Positions 35,904 to 46,169 of a stretch of DNA of 57,500 nt are shown here, piece by piece. Both the position numbers and the translations under genes were made by a program. The DNA lies in contig CAJNDS010002290.1 in NCBI GenBank assembly GCA_905221605.1, forward strand, positions 387,501-445,000, given 5' to 3'. The DNA comes from Symbiodinium natans. Taxonomy: Eukaryota; Sar; Dinophyceae; Suessiales; Symbiodiniaceae. The notes below the pieces were generated by a model. It saw only the letters and a program-made list of their open reading frames with translations. It ran no database searches and had not been told where the DNA came from. Position 1 is the first letter of the stretch. Every line of letters begins with the position of its first letter.

Positions 35904-36322
35904 GTTAGGGTTTAGGGTATAGGGTTTAGGGTTTAGGGTTAAGTTATGGTTTGGGGTTTAGGGCTTAAGGGCTCTAACCTCCGCTGTCGTGCCTGGCAGT
36001 TCTGACCGTTCAAAGAATAAAAGGCCAGAGGCACTAAAGTTTCAAACGCCAAGCCCTGCACATTCCAAACCCCAACGCCGTATTCGGGTTTAGTGCTTAG
36101 GGTTTAGGGTCTAGGGTCTACGGCTCTGAGCCCCACAGCTCTAAAGGTTGAACCCCCTCCGAAGCCCCAAAACGACCCGCAAAACCCCTCAAGACTTGAA
36201 GCCTCAACATTATGGGTTTCCCTACTACCCCTCTATATACTACCCCGCCCAGGTTCCCCCCCTTGAATTACCTTCAATTAGGCTGCATTATCCTCAAATA
36301 GCCCAGAATTACGTGGGGGAAC

Positions 36323-36345
36323 CCGGGGGGGGGGGGGGGGGGGGT
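36323..36345. repeat. Poly-G run
   Basis: About 20 G bases in otherwise unique sequence. Confidence 0.9.
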
Positions 36346-36568
36346 GGGAGGGAAGTATAGCGGGTGGTAGTAGGAGAACCCAGGACAAACGGTCCAGCCT
36401 TGGGATGGGGCTCAAGTGACGGTTTTAGGGTTTAGGGTTTGGGGTTTAGGGTTTAGGGTTTCGTGTTTGGGGTTTAGGGTTTGGGGTTTAGGGTTTGGGG
36501 TTTAGGGTTTAGGGTTTTGGGGTTTAGGATTTGGGTGTGTAGGGCTTCATTCTGGCGTTGGCATGCAG

Positions 36569-36658
36569 GTTTTCTGGGTAGCTGGGCAAGTCCTGCACCA
36601 AATCTTACCATTTCCCGACTCGGGGCTGCTGTGGGGATTTTACAGAATTTTGTATCGG
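36569..36658 (+). CDS. Candidate membrane exon
   Basis: 90 nt, phase 0 to 0, after GGCATGCAG and before GTGTAG: VFWVAGQVLHQILPFPDSGL, then LWGFYRILYR. Excellent coding character for a multi-pass protein. Confidence 0.6.
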
Positions 36659-36811
36659 GTGTAGGGATTTAGGGGTGTCGGGATTTCGGGATTTGGGGAT
36701 TTGGGGATTTAGGGGTTTAGGGGTTTAGGGGCCTAGGGGCTTCGGGGTTTTGGGGGTTTAGGGGATTTAGGGGGTTTTAGGTGTTTTAGGGCTATGGAAT
36801 CCTCTTCACAG

Positions 36812-36878
36812 CATTCCTTTCCTTGTTTCTCCTCATTCTGGGCATCATGTGTGCTACTCCCTTACCAAGAGCCACCCC
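36812..36878 (+). CDS. Candidate transmembrane exon
   Basis: After CTTCACAG: FLSLFLLILGIMCATPLPRA. Hydrophobic, but the DNA is pyrimidine-rich and could instead be intronic. Confidence 0.35.
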
Positions 36879-37112
36879 AAAAACACCCAAGCCCTAAACC
36901 CTAAACCCTGAACCCTAGAATCTCGAAGAGCAACTCCTAGACGCCCAGACGCCGAAAACCCCCACATCCTCATCTGAACCCTAAACCCCAAGGCCTAAGC
37001 CCCAAACCCCAAACCCCAAACCCTAAACCCTAAACCCTAAGCCCTAAATCCTAAACCCTAAACCCTATAAACCCTAAACCCTAGCCCTCCTACCCTAAAC
37101 CCTAAACCCTTG

Positions 37113-37190
37113 CGGGCAAAAAGGCCCTGCATCCCTACGCCGTGCGCTTATGCCTTGAACAGAGCGCCGCCAAGCAGAGCCCAAGTCTTT
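37113..37190 (+). CDS. Candidate exon
   Basis: GKKALHPYAVRLCLEQSAAK, then QSPSLY and TAA just before AAG|GTGGGA. Could be a terminal exon. Confidence 0.45.
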
Positions 37191-37547
37191 ATTAAGGTGG
37201 GAGTTAGGGTTTAGGGTTCAGGGTTTTGGGTTTAGGGTTTAGGGTCTAGGGTCTAGGGTTTAGGGTGTAGGGTCTAGGGTTTAGGGTTTACGGTTAGGGG
37301 TGGGGGTTTTCAGGGCTTGGGGGGGGGGGGGGGGTGTGGATGTGATCCTAAAAACCCAAGCGATGCCCTTCTCAATTTCTGGAGTTCAATTCCCTCATCA
37401 ACTCCCTCTGAAAGAAAGGTGGGTGCTCCCTTACCTTTTTTCTCGCTCCCCCAGGCCAAAACCCTATTTTTTACCCCAAGCCCCCGAACCACAAACCCTA
37501 AAGCCCTGATAGGATCCTTCTACAAAATCCTGCAAGACTGTATGAAA

Positions 37548-37668
37548 GTTTCCGAAAATAGGGGCTACCCTTTTCGGGGGGTCCCTTTAAAGGGGATTCT
37601 GTTCTATTTCGGGTATAAAGGGCGTACCCCTATTTTGGGAAATACCCCGTATGAATCTCTTTGGAGAT
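37548..37668. mobile_element. Mini-element family E, copy E2
   Basis: TTTCCGAAAATAGGGGCTACCC pairs with GGCGTACCCCTATTTTGGGAAA; middle GGGGGTCCCTTTAAAGGGGATTC shared with E1. Confidence 0.7.
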
Positions 37669-37674
37669 TACCCT

Positions 37675-37752
37675 AAACCCTAAACCCTAAACCCTAAACC
37701 CTAAACCCTAAACCCTAAACCCTAAACCCTAAACCCTAAACCCTAAACCCCT
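37675..37752. repeat. (CCCTAAA)n tract
   Basis: About 11 units, starting 7 nt after element E2. Confidence 0.95.
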
Positions 37753-37756
37753 AAAG

Positions 37757-37805
37757 GCTTGCTTCTTGATGGAGCCCTCGAGCTCGCGCGTTCGTTTTGG
37801 ATGGG
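37757..37805 (+). CDS. Candidate exon
   Basis: LLLDGALELARSFWMG, between CTAAAG and TTTAGG. Short, helical. Confidence 0.35.
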
Positions 37806-38212
37806 GGGGGTTTAGGCCTAGGCTTCAGGGCCTATGCCTTCCGGTTTGGGGTTTAGGGTTTAGGGTTTAGGGTTTAGGGTTTAGGGTTTAGGGTTTAGGG
37901 TTTAGGGCTTAGGGTTGGCGGTTTGGGGTGTGGTGGTGTTGTAGGAGCTGTGGGTTGTGCAGGGCGTTGTGCTGTTCCGTGTTGTTCTATGACGCAGACC
38001 AGGAATCCTTTTGTTTCCGGGTTGAGGTGCCCTTCTAAACCCCTTTCAGCAAGAAGGGTGCCCTTTATACTCCAAGGTTACTCTGTAGACTTTGGGACTT
38101 CCTTGTCTTTCGTGGCCAACAGAAGATTCGGATGTGTCAGGGGACCAAAAAGTTGCACATCCTCATGTTGATTTCATGTGTTGCGTGTCAGCTTGTCCAC
38201 CTCGCGCTCAAG

Positions 38213-38376
38213 ATGCTACGCGTCTGGCGCGTCTCAGGGGAAGCCCTAGCAACCCTCCCCGTCGAGGAGCTGCGCGACGTGCGGGCCTTGAAGCACCGAC
38301 TCCGCACGGAGCATGGCCTGCCTATCTGCCTTCAGCAGCTCCTCCATGAGGGCAGGAAGTTGGATGACGCCGCGTT
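38213..38376 (+). CDS. Ubiquitin-like/ankyrin gene 2, exon 1
   Basis: ATG 38213 chosen because MLRVWRVSGEALATLPVEEL aligns with gene 1. Continues RALKHRLRTEHGLPICLQQL and LHEGRKLDD, i.e. most of a ubiquitin-like fold. An upstream in-frame ATG (38132) gives a hydrophobic extension not shared with gene 1. Ends with GC donor GCTTGG; the phase (2 nt) fits exon 2 exactly. Unlike gene 1, nothing interrupts LPVEEL, so the telomeric intron of gene 1 is a private gain. Confidence 0.8.
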
Positions 38377-38524
38377 GCTTGGTCATAGTTGGGTAACATT
38401 TTACATCTTTAAAGGGTACTTAAACCCAATTTCCGGAATATAATATATATATATATGTATATATGTATATATGTATATATGTATATATGTATATATGTAC
38501 ACATACATCTCAACCATGAACTAG
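38377..38524 (+). other. GC-AG intron of ankyrin gene 2
   Basis: 148 bp from GCTTGGTCATAG to GAACTAG. The only GT option nearby (G|GTCATA) breaks the frame. Core is (ATATATGT)n (38440-38500). The ends GTCATAGTTGGG and CTCAACCATGAAC are imperfect inverted repeats, as in an introner-type element. Confidence 0.7.
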
Positions 38525-39383
38525 GTTGGTGTCTGCTTCCATGGAGTTGCAGCTGATCGTGTCGTCCAGTGTGCCACCCCAGGCGGCTCGTGAGTTCTTG
38601 GACGCAGCTGAGGCAGGCGAGCTTGAGGTTGCGCGCTTTCTCGTGAAGGCCGACACCGGCAACGTCGTGACGAAGGCGGCCCGCATCTCTCTTCAGCGCG
38701 CGTCGCGAAATGGCCGGGTTGAGGAGTTGAGATTACTGATGGACGCCGGCGCGGTCACGGACTTGACGAAACACAACATGGGCCTCGTAGCTCTTTCTGA
38801 GGCATCTAAGGGAGGCCATGTCGAGGTCGTCCGAATGCTGTTGGAAGCAGGCGCTGCCGCAGACTGGGAGGACGGAGCTGGCAACACGGCTCTGATAATT
38901 GCATCGCGCAATGGCCATGCCGGCGTCGTGCACTTGCTGTTGGGTGCTGTTGCGGCCTCGGACAGCAGCGGATCTGGTGGGACAGCTCTTCTTTGCGCAT
39001 CTTCCCGCAACCATGTTGACGTGGTGCGCTTGCTGTTGAATGCTGGTGTTGCCTTGAACGTGAGCGAGAACGGCGGCACGGCTCTGAGTCTTGCGTCTCT
39101 GAATGGCCATGTTGAGGTGGTACGCTTGCTGTTGGAAGCAGGTGCTTCCATAGATATACAGGACACAGCTGGTAGAACAGCTCTTATGCGTGCATCTCTT
39201 CAAGGACATGTTGAGGTGGTACGCTTGCTGTTGGAAGCTGGTGCTGCGAAGGACCTAACAGACCGTGCTGGCAGAACGGCGTTTGCCCTTGCGCGTGACG
39301 CAGGTCACACTTCAGTCCAGCTGTTGTTGACTGAAGGGAGTGACCAGATTGCTGTTGACCCTTCTGGCGGCCAAGCTGTCTGA
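38525..39383 (+). CDS. Ubiquitin-like/ankyrin gene 2, exon 2
   Basis: Ends the ubiquitin-like domain (VSASMELQLIVSS), then eight ankyrin repeats, starting REFLDAAEAGELEVARFLV and ending FALARDAGHTSVQLLLTEG, then a short polar tail and TGA. Repeats 3 and 5-7 are near consensus (GHVEVVRLLLEAGA); repeats 1, 2 and 8 are capping-type. Intact ORF with a natural C-terminus, unlike gene 1. Same strand as, and possibly nested within, the surrounding membrane-protein exons. Confidence 0.92.
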
Positions 39384-40186
39384 GAAATCCTCCGCTTGAG
39401 GTGCAGTGTTTGGACGGTCGACATAGATTGCATGGAAGTGGCTCGCATGCTTCTTCAGCGCGTCTGCAGAAAGTGTCCATGAAACCCTAAACCCCAAACC
39501 CTAAACCCTAAACCCCAAACCCTAAACCCTAAAACCATGAGCAAAACGTTGCTGCGATCCGTACTGGCTCCTGGCATACCCACCCGAAACTTTAATCTCT
39601 GTTCGATCTCTGGAGAACTGGAGTTTAGGGTTTGAGAGGTTTGATTTGTTTAGGGTTTAGGGTTTAGGGTTTCGGGTTTCGGGTTTAGGGTTTAGGGATC
39701 GAGAGGTTTTTTTGGTCAGTTCTCCAAATGTTGGTCCCTTTTTGGGGTGCCCCGAACAAGAGGGGAGGCATTAATAATAAGGGGACCCCCAAAGGGACCA
39801 CATTTTAGGGACGTGGCCATATACAGTTTTGGGGTTTATGTTTTTTTTTGTGTTTCGGTGTTTCGGCGCCTGTTTCCGGGTACAAGTAAGGCCCGTTAGG
39901 AGTTATACATGTTGGGTTCAATTAGGGGCAGGGTTTTAGGGGTTGGGCTTTGGGGGTTGAGCTGTGTTAGGTTGTTGGCATTGGGGTTTCCCAGGGCTGG
40001 TGGGTTCCATCCACTCCCTTTGCTGTAGGAGGTTGAGTCCTGATCTAAAGCAACCCCCCCCCCCCCCCCCCCCCGGGGTTTAGGGTTTAGGGTTTAGGGT
40101 TTAGGGTTTAGGGCAGCCTTTCAGACACTACACACCCTAAACACCAATCCAGCCCTAACCGCAAAGCTCCTCACTCTCCAACCCAG
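39384..40186. other. 3' flank of ankyrin gene 2 and element-rich spacer
   Basis: About 100 bp of unique 3' sequence, CCCTAAA units 39482-39535, G-strand units 39650-39700, a family G hairpin about 39716-39812 (TTCTCCAAATGTTGGTCCC against GGGACCACATTTTAGGGA), poly-C 40050-40074 and TTTAGGG 40079-40115. No gene. Confidence 0.55.
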
Positions 40187-40251
40187 GATCAAGCTCAAAG
40201 CAGATGTGATGCTGGGCGCGCTGGCCGCGCGGCGGCACATCTCCGGGAGAG
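40187..40251 (+). CDS. Candidate exon
   Basis: After CAACCCAG: IKLKADVMLGALAARRHISG, then R. Good acceptor and GC3 bias. End uncertain. Confidence 0.45.
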
Positions 40252-40679
40252 GGTTCAGGGTTTTGGGCTCAAACCGAAGTCCCTCATTCCTTTGGGTCCT
40301 AAGTTCATCAGGTCTCCAAACTTCCACACGAAGGGGCAACCCCGAGAATCGACGACCGAAGTAGTCGAGAATATTTTCGGGTGCCCCTTTGGCGGGGGGT
40401 TGGCTTGGGGGTGGGGGCGGGGGGCGCTTCCGAACCCCCCCCCAAGCCCTAAACCATGAACCCGAACCCCAAATCCTCAACCCTAAATCCTCACCCCTAA
40501 ACCCTAAACCCTAAGCCCTATAAACCCATAAACCCTAAATCCTAAGGCCCTAAACTGTTTTAGGGTGTTTCAAGGGTGTAAGGTTGCTTATTGGGGGACT
40601 GGCTTCGGAAGGGGGCGGCCGTGGCTGTTGGTTTTTTGCAGCCACGGAGCCGAAGCCCTAAACCTGTGACACCCGAGAG

Positions 40680-40797
40680 TCCCTATAAAGTTCCTGAGAG
40701 TTTAGGGTTTAGGGTTTAGGGTTTGGGGTTTAGGGTTTAGGGTTTAGGGTTTGAGGTTTAGGGTTTAGGGTTTAGGGTTTAGGGTTTAGGGTTTGGA
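40680..40797. repeat. (TTTAGGG)n tract
   Basis: About 14 units with GGGGTTT/TTGAGG variants. Confidence 0.9.
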
Positions 40798-40999
40798 TGT
40801 CTAGGATCCCTGTTACTATAGCCCCTAGAAGCCCTAAAATCCCTTACATCCCTAAAGTCCCGAAAACCGCCAAAAATCTCTCCAAAAGACGCGAGATCCC
40901 TCCAATCTCTGAAATCCCCAAAGCCCCGAAAATCCCAACAACCCTGAAAATCTTAAAAGTCCCTAGAAAAAAGCCCTGCAATCCCTAGATTCCCTAACC

Positions 41000-41108
41000 A
41001 GGATCCAGAGTAGGCCCTTATTCACTCCTTTTCGGGTTTGGGTTCCCTTGCAAGCCCCTTTAAACCAGAAAAAGGGCATCCTTTTTATTCCTAGGTTTCC
41101 CCTGCCAA
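41000..41108. mobile_element. Mini-element family D, copy D4
   Basis: Most complete copy: GGATCCAGAGTAGGCCCTTA ... AAAGGGCATCCTTTTTATTCC ... TAGGTTTCCC. Confidence 0.6.
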
Positions 41109-41109
41109 A

Positions 41110-41290
41110 ACCCTAATTAAACCCGAAACCCGAAACCCCAAACCCGAAACCCGAAACCCGAAACCCCAAACCCCAAACCCCAAACCCCAAACCCCAAACC
41201 CCAAACCCTAAACCCTAAACCCCACACCCTAAACCCTAAACCCTAAACCCTACACCCTACACCCTAAACCCTAAACCCTAAACCCTACAC
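41110..41290. repeat. (CCCGAAA), (CCCCAAA), (CCCTAAA) array
   Basis: Three successive homogeneous sub-blocks. Confidence 0.9.
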
Positions 41291-41313
41291 CCCTCAAAGC
41301 CCCAGACTCACAG

Positions 41314-41373
41314 GTGGTCGCCGCCTTCTTCTTCGGCGTCACCGGGTCCGCCACGAGCAGCCGAAGCCCGGAG
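41314..41373 (+). CDS. Candidate exon with clean splice sites
   Basis: 60 nt, phase 0 to 0, after GACTCACAG and before GTGGGT: VVAAFFFGVTGSATSSRSPE. Hydrophobic first half suggests a membrane protein. Confidence 0.6.
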
Positions 41374-41394
41374 GTGGGTCGTAGGTCTTGGGGG

Positions 41395-41757
41395 TTTAGG
41401 GTTTAGGGTTTAGGGTTTAGGGTTTGGGGTGTGGGGTTTGGGGTTTAGGGGTTTGGGGTTTAGGGTTTGGGTTTGAGGTTTGGGGTTTAGGGTTTAGGGT
41501 TTGGGGTTTAGGGTTTAGGGTTTGGGGTGTAGGGTTTTGGGTGTGGGGTTTGGGGTTTAGGGTTTGGGGCTTAGGGTTTAGTGTCGAGGGTTTAGGGTTT
41601 CTTTTGGTTTAGGGTTTAGGGTTTAAGTGCAGTGGGCTCTGTTCAGGTGGTAGTTTTCTGATGAAGCTTGGGGATTGGGTTTCGTACACGAGTCTTCTTT
41701 TGGTTTAGGGTTTAGGGTTTGGGGTTTGGGGTTTAGGGTTTAGGGTTTAGGGTTTAG
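41395..41757. repeat. (TTTAGGG/TTTGGGG)n tracts
   Basis: Two blocks (41395-41625, 41703-41757) rich in GGGGTTT variants, separated by unique sequence without a clear ORF. Confidence 0.9.
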
Positions 41758-41800
41758 GTGCTGGACAAGTTTTCGTTTGGGCAGATTCTGGCCGGAAGGC
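41758..41800 (+). CDS. Candidate exon
   Basis: Starts right after telomeric TTTAG: VLDKFSFGQILAGR. Short. Confidence 0.35.
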
Positions 41801-41991
41801 CCTCTCACCCTGGACCCCACACGCCGTACCCCAAAAGCCTCAACCCTAAGCTGTGTAAAGTTCAGGGTTTAGGGTTCAGGGTTCAGGGTTTAGGGTTTAG
41901 GGTTTAGGGTTTAGGGTTTTGGGTTTTGGGGTTCAGGGTTCACTCCTCAACTGGAAGTCTGATACCACGCGAGCCCCAAACCCAGCTTTAG

Positions 41992-42050
41992 GATGCTTGT
42001 GAGGACTGCGCAGACGCCCGGATGTCCATGGCACGCTGCTGGCCCGAACT
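41992..42050 (+). CDS. Candidate exon
   Basis: After CAGCTTTAG: DACEDCADARMSMARCWPEL, then F. Cys-rich; the frame stays open beyond. Confidence 0.4.
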
Positions 42051-42274
42051 TTTTTGGGGTTCTGCGGCTTTAGTGTTTCGGGGTTTGGGGTTTATTGTTT
42101 TTTTGGGTGTTTATTATATTAGACTCGTTTACTTGTCGCCGTATACTCAAGCACAGGGTGGGCTTGTTCAGCGAAGGTCCATGATATGGAATGACCGCAA
42201 AACTAGACACAAGCATTCAGTCACAAGAGTTTACGGTTTGCATTTCACATTGCACTGTAGCCTTGAAACGCGCA

Positions 42275-42395
42275 GGTTTAGGGTTAGGGTTAGGGTTTAA
42301 GGTTTAGGGTTTAGGGTTTAGGGTTTAGGGTTTAGGGTTTAGGGTTTAGGGTTTAGGGTTTAGGGTTTAGGGTTTAGGGTTTAGGGTTTAGGGTG
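42275..42395. repeat. (TTTAGGG)n tract
   Basis: About 17 units; the array edge GGGTGAGCC contains a donor-like GTGAGC. Confidence 0.95.
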
Positions 42396-42542
42396 AGCCG
42401 GCCCTTGAAAGACGAATGTTGCTCCTGCAGGAGCCTAAACGATGACCAAGATGCCCCCAAGGCTCGAAGCCCTCAACGCGGAACCCCATGTGAGATTGCA
42501 GTTTCTTCAATTTCCGTGGGCCCCTATCACCCGAAAGCCTAA
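42393..42542 (+). CDS. Candidate exon or fragment
   Basis: 48 open codons: VSRPLKDECCSCRSLNDDQD, then APKARSPQRGTPCEIAV and onward to TAA. Family unknown. Confidence 0.35.
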   Translation: MSRPLKDECCSCRSLNDDQDAPKARSPQRGTPCEIAVSSISVGPYHPKA

Positions 42543-42604
42543 ACCCTAAACCCTAAATCCTAAACCATAAACCCTAAACCCTAAACCCTAAACCCCTATA
42601 TTAG

Positions 42605-42671
42605 GCTTCGTGCTGATCGGATTCATCTCCGTCTCCTTTGTCAGCTTTCCGATCTCGCTGCTTGCGCACAT
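42605..42671 (+). CDS. Transmembrane exon, probable GPS-type protein
   Basis: After CTATATTAG: FVLIGFISVSFVSFPISLLA, then H. Clear membrane helix. With GC donor GCTCCTGG (phase 2) it joins the 43744 exon (phase 1) in frame; a GT at 42686 would not. Confidence 0.6.
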
Positions 42672-43599
42672 GCTCCTGGGCATCAGTTGAAGTAGGATCA
42701 AGGGTTTAGCGGCTTTTTGTTGTGTATCTAGGGCTGCTTAGGGACAATGGTCGATATGTGGCGTGGTTTTTGGCATGCTGGCATTCAAATCTCAGTTCCA
42801 GAAGCCTTCACGGAGTTTCCACTAGTTAGGGTCACCCGAAACCCAAAACCGTAACCCCGGACCCCTAAATACAGTGTTGAGAACCCCCTCCCCCACCCCC
42901 CCGGCCCCCAAGTGCCAAACCCCAAACCCCAAACCCCAAACCCCAAACCCTAAACCCCTTGGGGTGGCCCCCCCCCCCCCCCCCAATAGAAACTCGAAAT
43001 GTGTTTTTAATGTATAGAGGGATGTTTTCAAATGGTTTAGGGTCTAGGCTTCAGGGTTTGAGGGTTAAAGTAGTGACTTCAACCCTGAGGTGCTGCGAAA
43101 TGACTGGAAGGGAAGGGATGGCTGTAGGGCGGGAGCTTCAGGATGTTGGTTGGCTTGAGGGTTTTGGGAGCCCTGAACCCCCCCCCCCCCTAATTCGGAA
43201 TAGGGTTTGAAAGGCGGGGTCGGTTTCGGCAGGAGTTTCCGGGGAAATTGCTTGATTATTCGGGTATGCTTAATAAACGGGGGAAGGGATTATTGGGGAG
43301 GACTATATTTAGGAATCTTTTTGCGTACCTCATTCCCTCACTCCTAGTAAGATCAGCGCCGTGCAAGTTATCCCTCACGTGTAAGTGTTCTGAGGCGTGA
43401 TGTGGAGGTTCTGGGATGCTGTAAATCTTCTACAATTTGCGTCAGAACCTCCCACAAGAGTTACAACATGACAATCCCTATGTTGCCCTTACAAGGGTGA
43501 AGACGTCTCGTGTTTTTTTCCGAGGGTTCTTAGTTAAGCGAATAGTAGTCTTGTGTAAGACTTTGTTCATCTTGCATGGCGGCCCCAGGCCCCCACCCT

Positions 43600-43740
43600 G
43601 AACCCTAAACCCTCAACCCTAAACCCTAAACCCCAAACCCTAAACCCCAAACCCTAAACCCTAAACCCTAAACCCTAGACCCTAAACCCTAAACCCTAAA
43701 CCCTAAACCCCTTACCCGGAACCCTAAACCCTAAATCCCA
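43600..43740. repeat. (CCCTAAA)n tract
   Basis: About 19 units with CCCCAAA variants. Confidence 0.95.
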
Positions 43741-43743
43741 AAG

Positions 43744-43843
43744 GTGGCAGCGCAGCTTCGTGGACGAGGCCGCCCGGGGCAGCTACACCCGGGAGAAGCA
43801 GATCATGTTCTGGCAGCTGCAGGACGCCCAGGGGCCTCATCGG
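43744..43843 (+). CDS. Cytoplasmic-loop exon, probable GPS-type protein
   Basis: 100 nt ending at GTAAAG: WQRSFVDEAARGSYTREKQI, then MFWQLQDAQGPHR. Phase 1 in, 0 out. From memory, dinoflagellate GPS proteins carry an FWxxQD segment before their last helices; this should be checked. Confidence 0.65.
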
Positions 43844-44284
43844 GTAAAGAAGGGAAAGGGAGGGTTCAGGGTTTAGGGTTTAGGGTTGAGGGTTGAGGGT
43901 TTAGGGTTTAGGGTTTAGGGTTCAGGGTTCAGGGTTTAAGGGTTTAAGGGTTTAGGGTTAGGGAGGGTTTCTAGCGCTTATATTTCAAGGGTTTCATGGG
44001 GCCCTAAGGGGGTCTATTGGGCTTCTAGGGGCTAGGGTTTAGAGCCCAAAGGTGCAGAGTTTCTCGGTCACCTTCCCGATCCTCCTCAGGGCTTGTGTTT
44101 CAGGAAGGGTTTAGGGGTTTAGGGTTTAGGGTTTAGGGTCTAGGGTTCAGGGTTTAGGGTTCAGGGTTTAGGGTTTAGGGTTTAGGGTTTAGGGTTTAAA
44201 TCCCTCTTGGGGTCCCCAGCCATAGTACGGCAGCCTATAAGAAGGGTTGTCTGCTGAAGAGGGTTGAGGGTTTGGGCTTGCAAA

Positions 44285-44433
44285 GACCCTAAACCCTAAA
44301 CCCTAAACCCTAAACCCTAAACCCTAAACCCTAAACCCTAAACCCTAAACCCTAGACCCTAAACCCTAAACCCTAAACCCTAAACCCTAAACCCTAAACC
44401 CTAAACCCGAAACCCTAAACCCTAAACCCTAAA
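44285..44433. repeat. (CCCTAAA)n tract between phase-matched exons
   Basis: About 21 units in the presumed intron 43844-44443. Confidence 0.95.
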
Positions 44434-44443
44434 CAATGGGCAG

Positions 44444-44494
44444 GACTCCCTCTTCTGGGTGGGCAGCTCCTTCTACACGCTCTTCTGTGACTTG
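44444..44494 (+). CDS. Transmembrane exon
   Basis: 51 nt, phase 0 to 0, after ATGGGCAG and before GTTTAAGG: DSLFWVGSSFYTLFCDL. Follows 43744-43843 in phase. Confidence 0.6.
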
Positions 44495-44894
44495 GTTTAA
44501 GGATGTAGTCTAACCGTTTGTGATCCGCGGTTGTCTGTCATGGGTTTGGGATTTAGGGTTTGGGTGTAGGGCTTGGGGTTAGGGTTTTGAACCCTAAACC
44601 CTAAACCCTACAGTGGACCCTAAACCCTAAACCCTAAGGTGAAAGAGTAAACGGTTCATTGGGGCTGCTACAGGGCGGAGGTCTTGTCCAGCAGCCCGAA
44701 CTCCACCCAGACCCTACTGAATTATAGAGTTCGAGTTTTAGGGTCTAGGGTTTAGGGTTTAGGAGTTGAAGGACATGCGTAGTTGCGACGGCTTTTCACC
44801 TCGGATACCCCGTAAAGTTTCCAGAATATATGAGGTGCTTGCGACCTTGACTTCCCATGTACTCAACCCTAAGCCTGGTCCAAATTTCCGCAAA

Positions 44895-45180
44895 ATCCTA
44901 AACCCTAAACCCTAAACCCTAAACCCTAAACCCTAAACCCTAAACCCTAAACCCTAAACCCTAAACCCTAAACCCTAAACCCTAAACCCTAAACCCTAAA
45001 CCCTAAACCCTAAACCCTAAACCCTAAACCCTAAACCCTTAAACCTAAACCCTAAACCCTAAACCCTAAACCCTAAACCCTAAACCCTAAACCCTAAACC
45101 CTAAACCCTAAACCCTAAACCCTAAACCCTAAACCCTAAACCCTAAACCCTAAACCCTAAACCCTAAACCCTAAACCCTG
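44895..45180. repeat. (CCCTAAA)n tract, about 285 bp
   Basis: About 40 units with one CCCTTAAA variant near 45038. Confidence 0.97.
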
Positions 45181-45188
45181 CACCTGAG

Positions 45189-45248
45189 GTTGCATGTTCA
45201 TTGCGCTTTTCATTGCGAACCTCAGCGAGCTGGACCAATGGAGTCTCA
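45189..45248 (+). CDS. Transmembrane exon
   Basis: After CACCTGAG: CMFIALFIANLSELDQWSL. Hydrophobic helix then polar loop. Plausible next segment after 44494, but phases do not match with the sites I can see. Confidence 0.5.
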
Positions 45249-45431
45249 GTTTGGATTAGTAAGGGACTCAAGTTTCAGGGTTTAGGGTTTAGGGTTTAGA
45301 GTTTAGGGTTTAGGGTGTGGGGGAATCTATAGTTCGTGGCGCCTGAAGCGGTCCGAGCTAGCAGAATCCGAAAGCATTTGGGGCTTTTCGGCTACGTGGT
45401 TTGACTAGGGGGAATTGTGGCCCTGACCATA

Positions 45432-45630
45432 AACCAACCCTAAACCCTAAACCCTAAACCCTAAACCCTAAACCCTAAACCCTAAACCCTAAACCCTAAA
45501 CCCTAAACCCTAAACCCTAAACCCTAAACCCTAAACCCTAAACCCTAAACCCAAACCCCAAACCCCAAACCCCAAACCCTAAACCCTAAACCCTAAACCC
45601 TAAACCCTGAACCCTAAACCCTTCAGGGAA
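45432..45630. repeat. (CCCTAAA)n tract
   Basis: About 27 units with a CCCCAAA sub-block. Confidence 0.97.
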
Positions 45631-45946
45631 TAGGGTTGGAAGTTTGGCTGGGGGCCGAACGTACGAAGGGCCCCAGCAACCGAAAAACAAACGGGAGCAG
45701 ATCCTAAACCCCAGGTTCCGGGCTCAGGGTTTCAGATTTTGGCGTCCTACACCTCCCAAAACATCCAAAACCTTCAATTGCATCATGCATCGGAGTTTTT
45801 GCCCTGCTAACAACGAACCTTTATATAGACCCTGTTTCCTGAACTCCAAAAAAAGTCAGAAGACGAGGAAATGGTTGCTGACCTTTGCGATCATCGTCGT
45901 GCGCATCGCCATAGTGCAGCCGTGTCTAGCCTGAGCGCAGGGATTT

Positions 45947-46070
45947 CTTGGAGGTTGGTACTCAGAACCTTAACTACAAGTCTACGTATAACCTGCAGGA
46001 CTCAGGGGGCTTATAAATACACTTGTAACAGTGATGGTTGGGGTTATATGTACCCTGATTCTCCAAGTAG
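45947..46070. mobile_element. Mini-element family C, copy C4
   Basis: CTTGGAGGTTGGTACTCAGAA ... TACCCTGATTCTCCAAGTAG; diverged relative of C1. Confidence 0.5.
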
Positions 46071-46169
46071 GCTTTGGTGTCTAAGTTGTTTTAGTTTTAG
46101 ACTTTAGGGCTCGCCAGTGAAGGGAACCCAGTGAAGTTGGCCCTAAGAGGCCCTTGCATCGCGGTTTAG

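Noticed and set aside
38195-38212. GCGCTCAAG just before ATG 38213 as a spliced-leader relic (DinoSL ends in GGCTCAAG)
   Set aside because: Only seven bases match and no further leader sequence is present; chance is likely.
41424-41612. 62-aa Gly/Trp/Phe-rich ORF
   Set aside because: Pure translation of GGGTTT telomere-like units; such ORFs recur in all G-strand tracts.
42959-43210. 83-aa ORF with Pro and Gly runs
   Set aside because: Runs through poly-C and decayed telomeric units; no coding bias.
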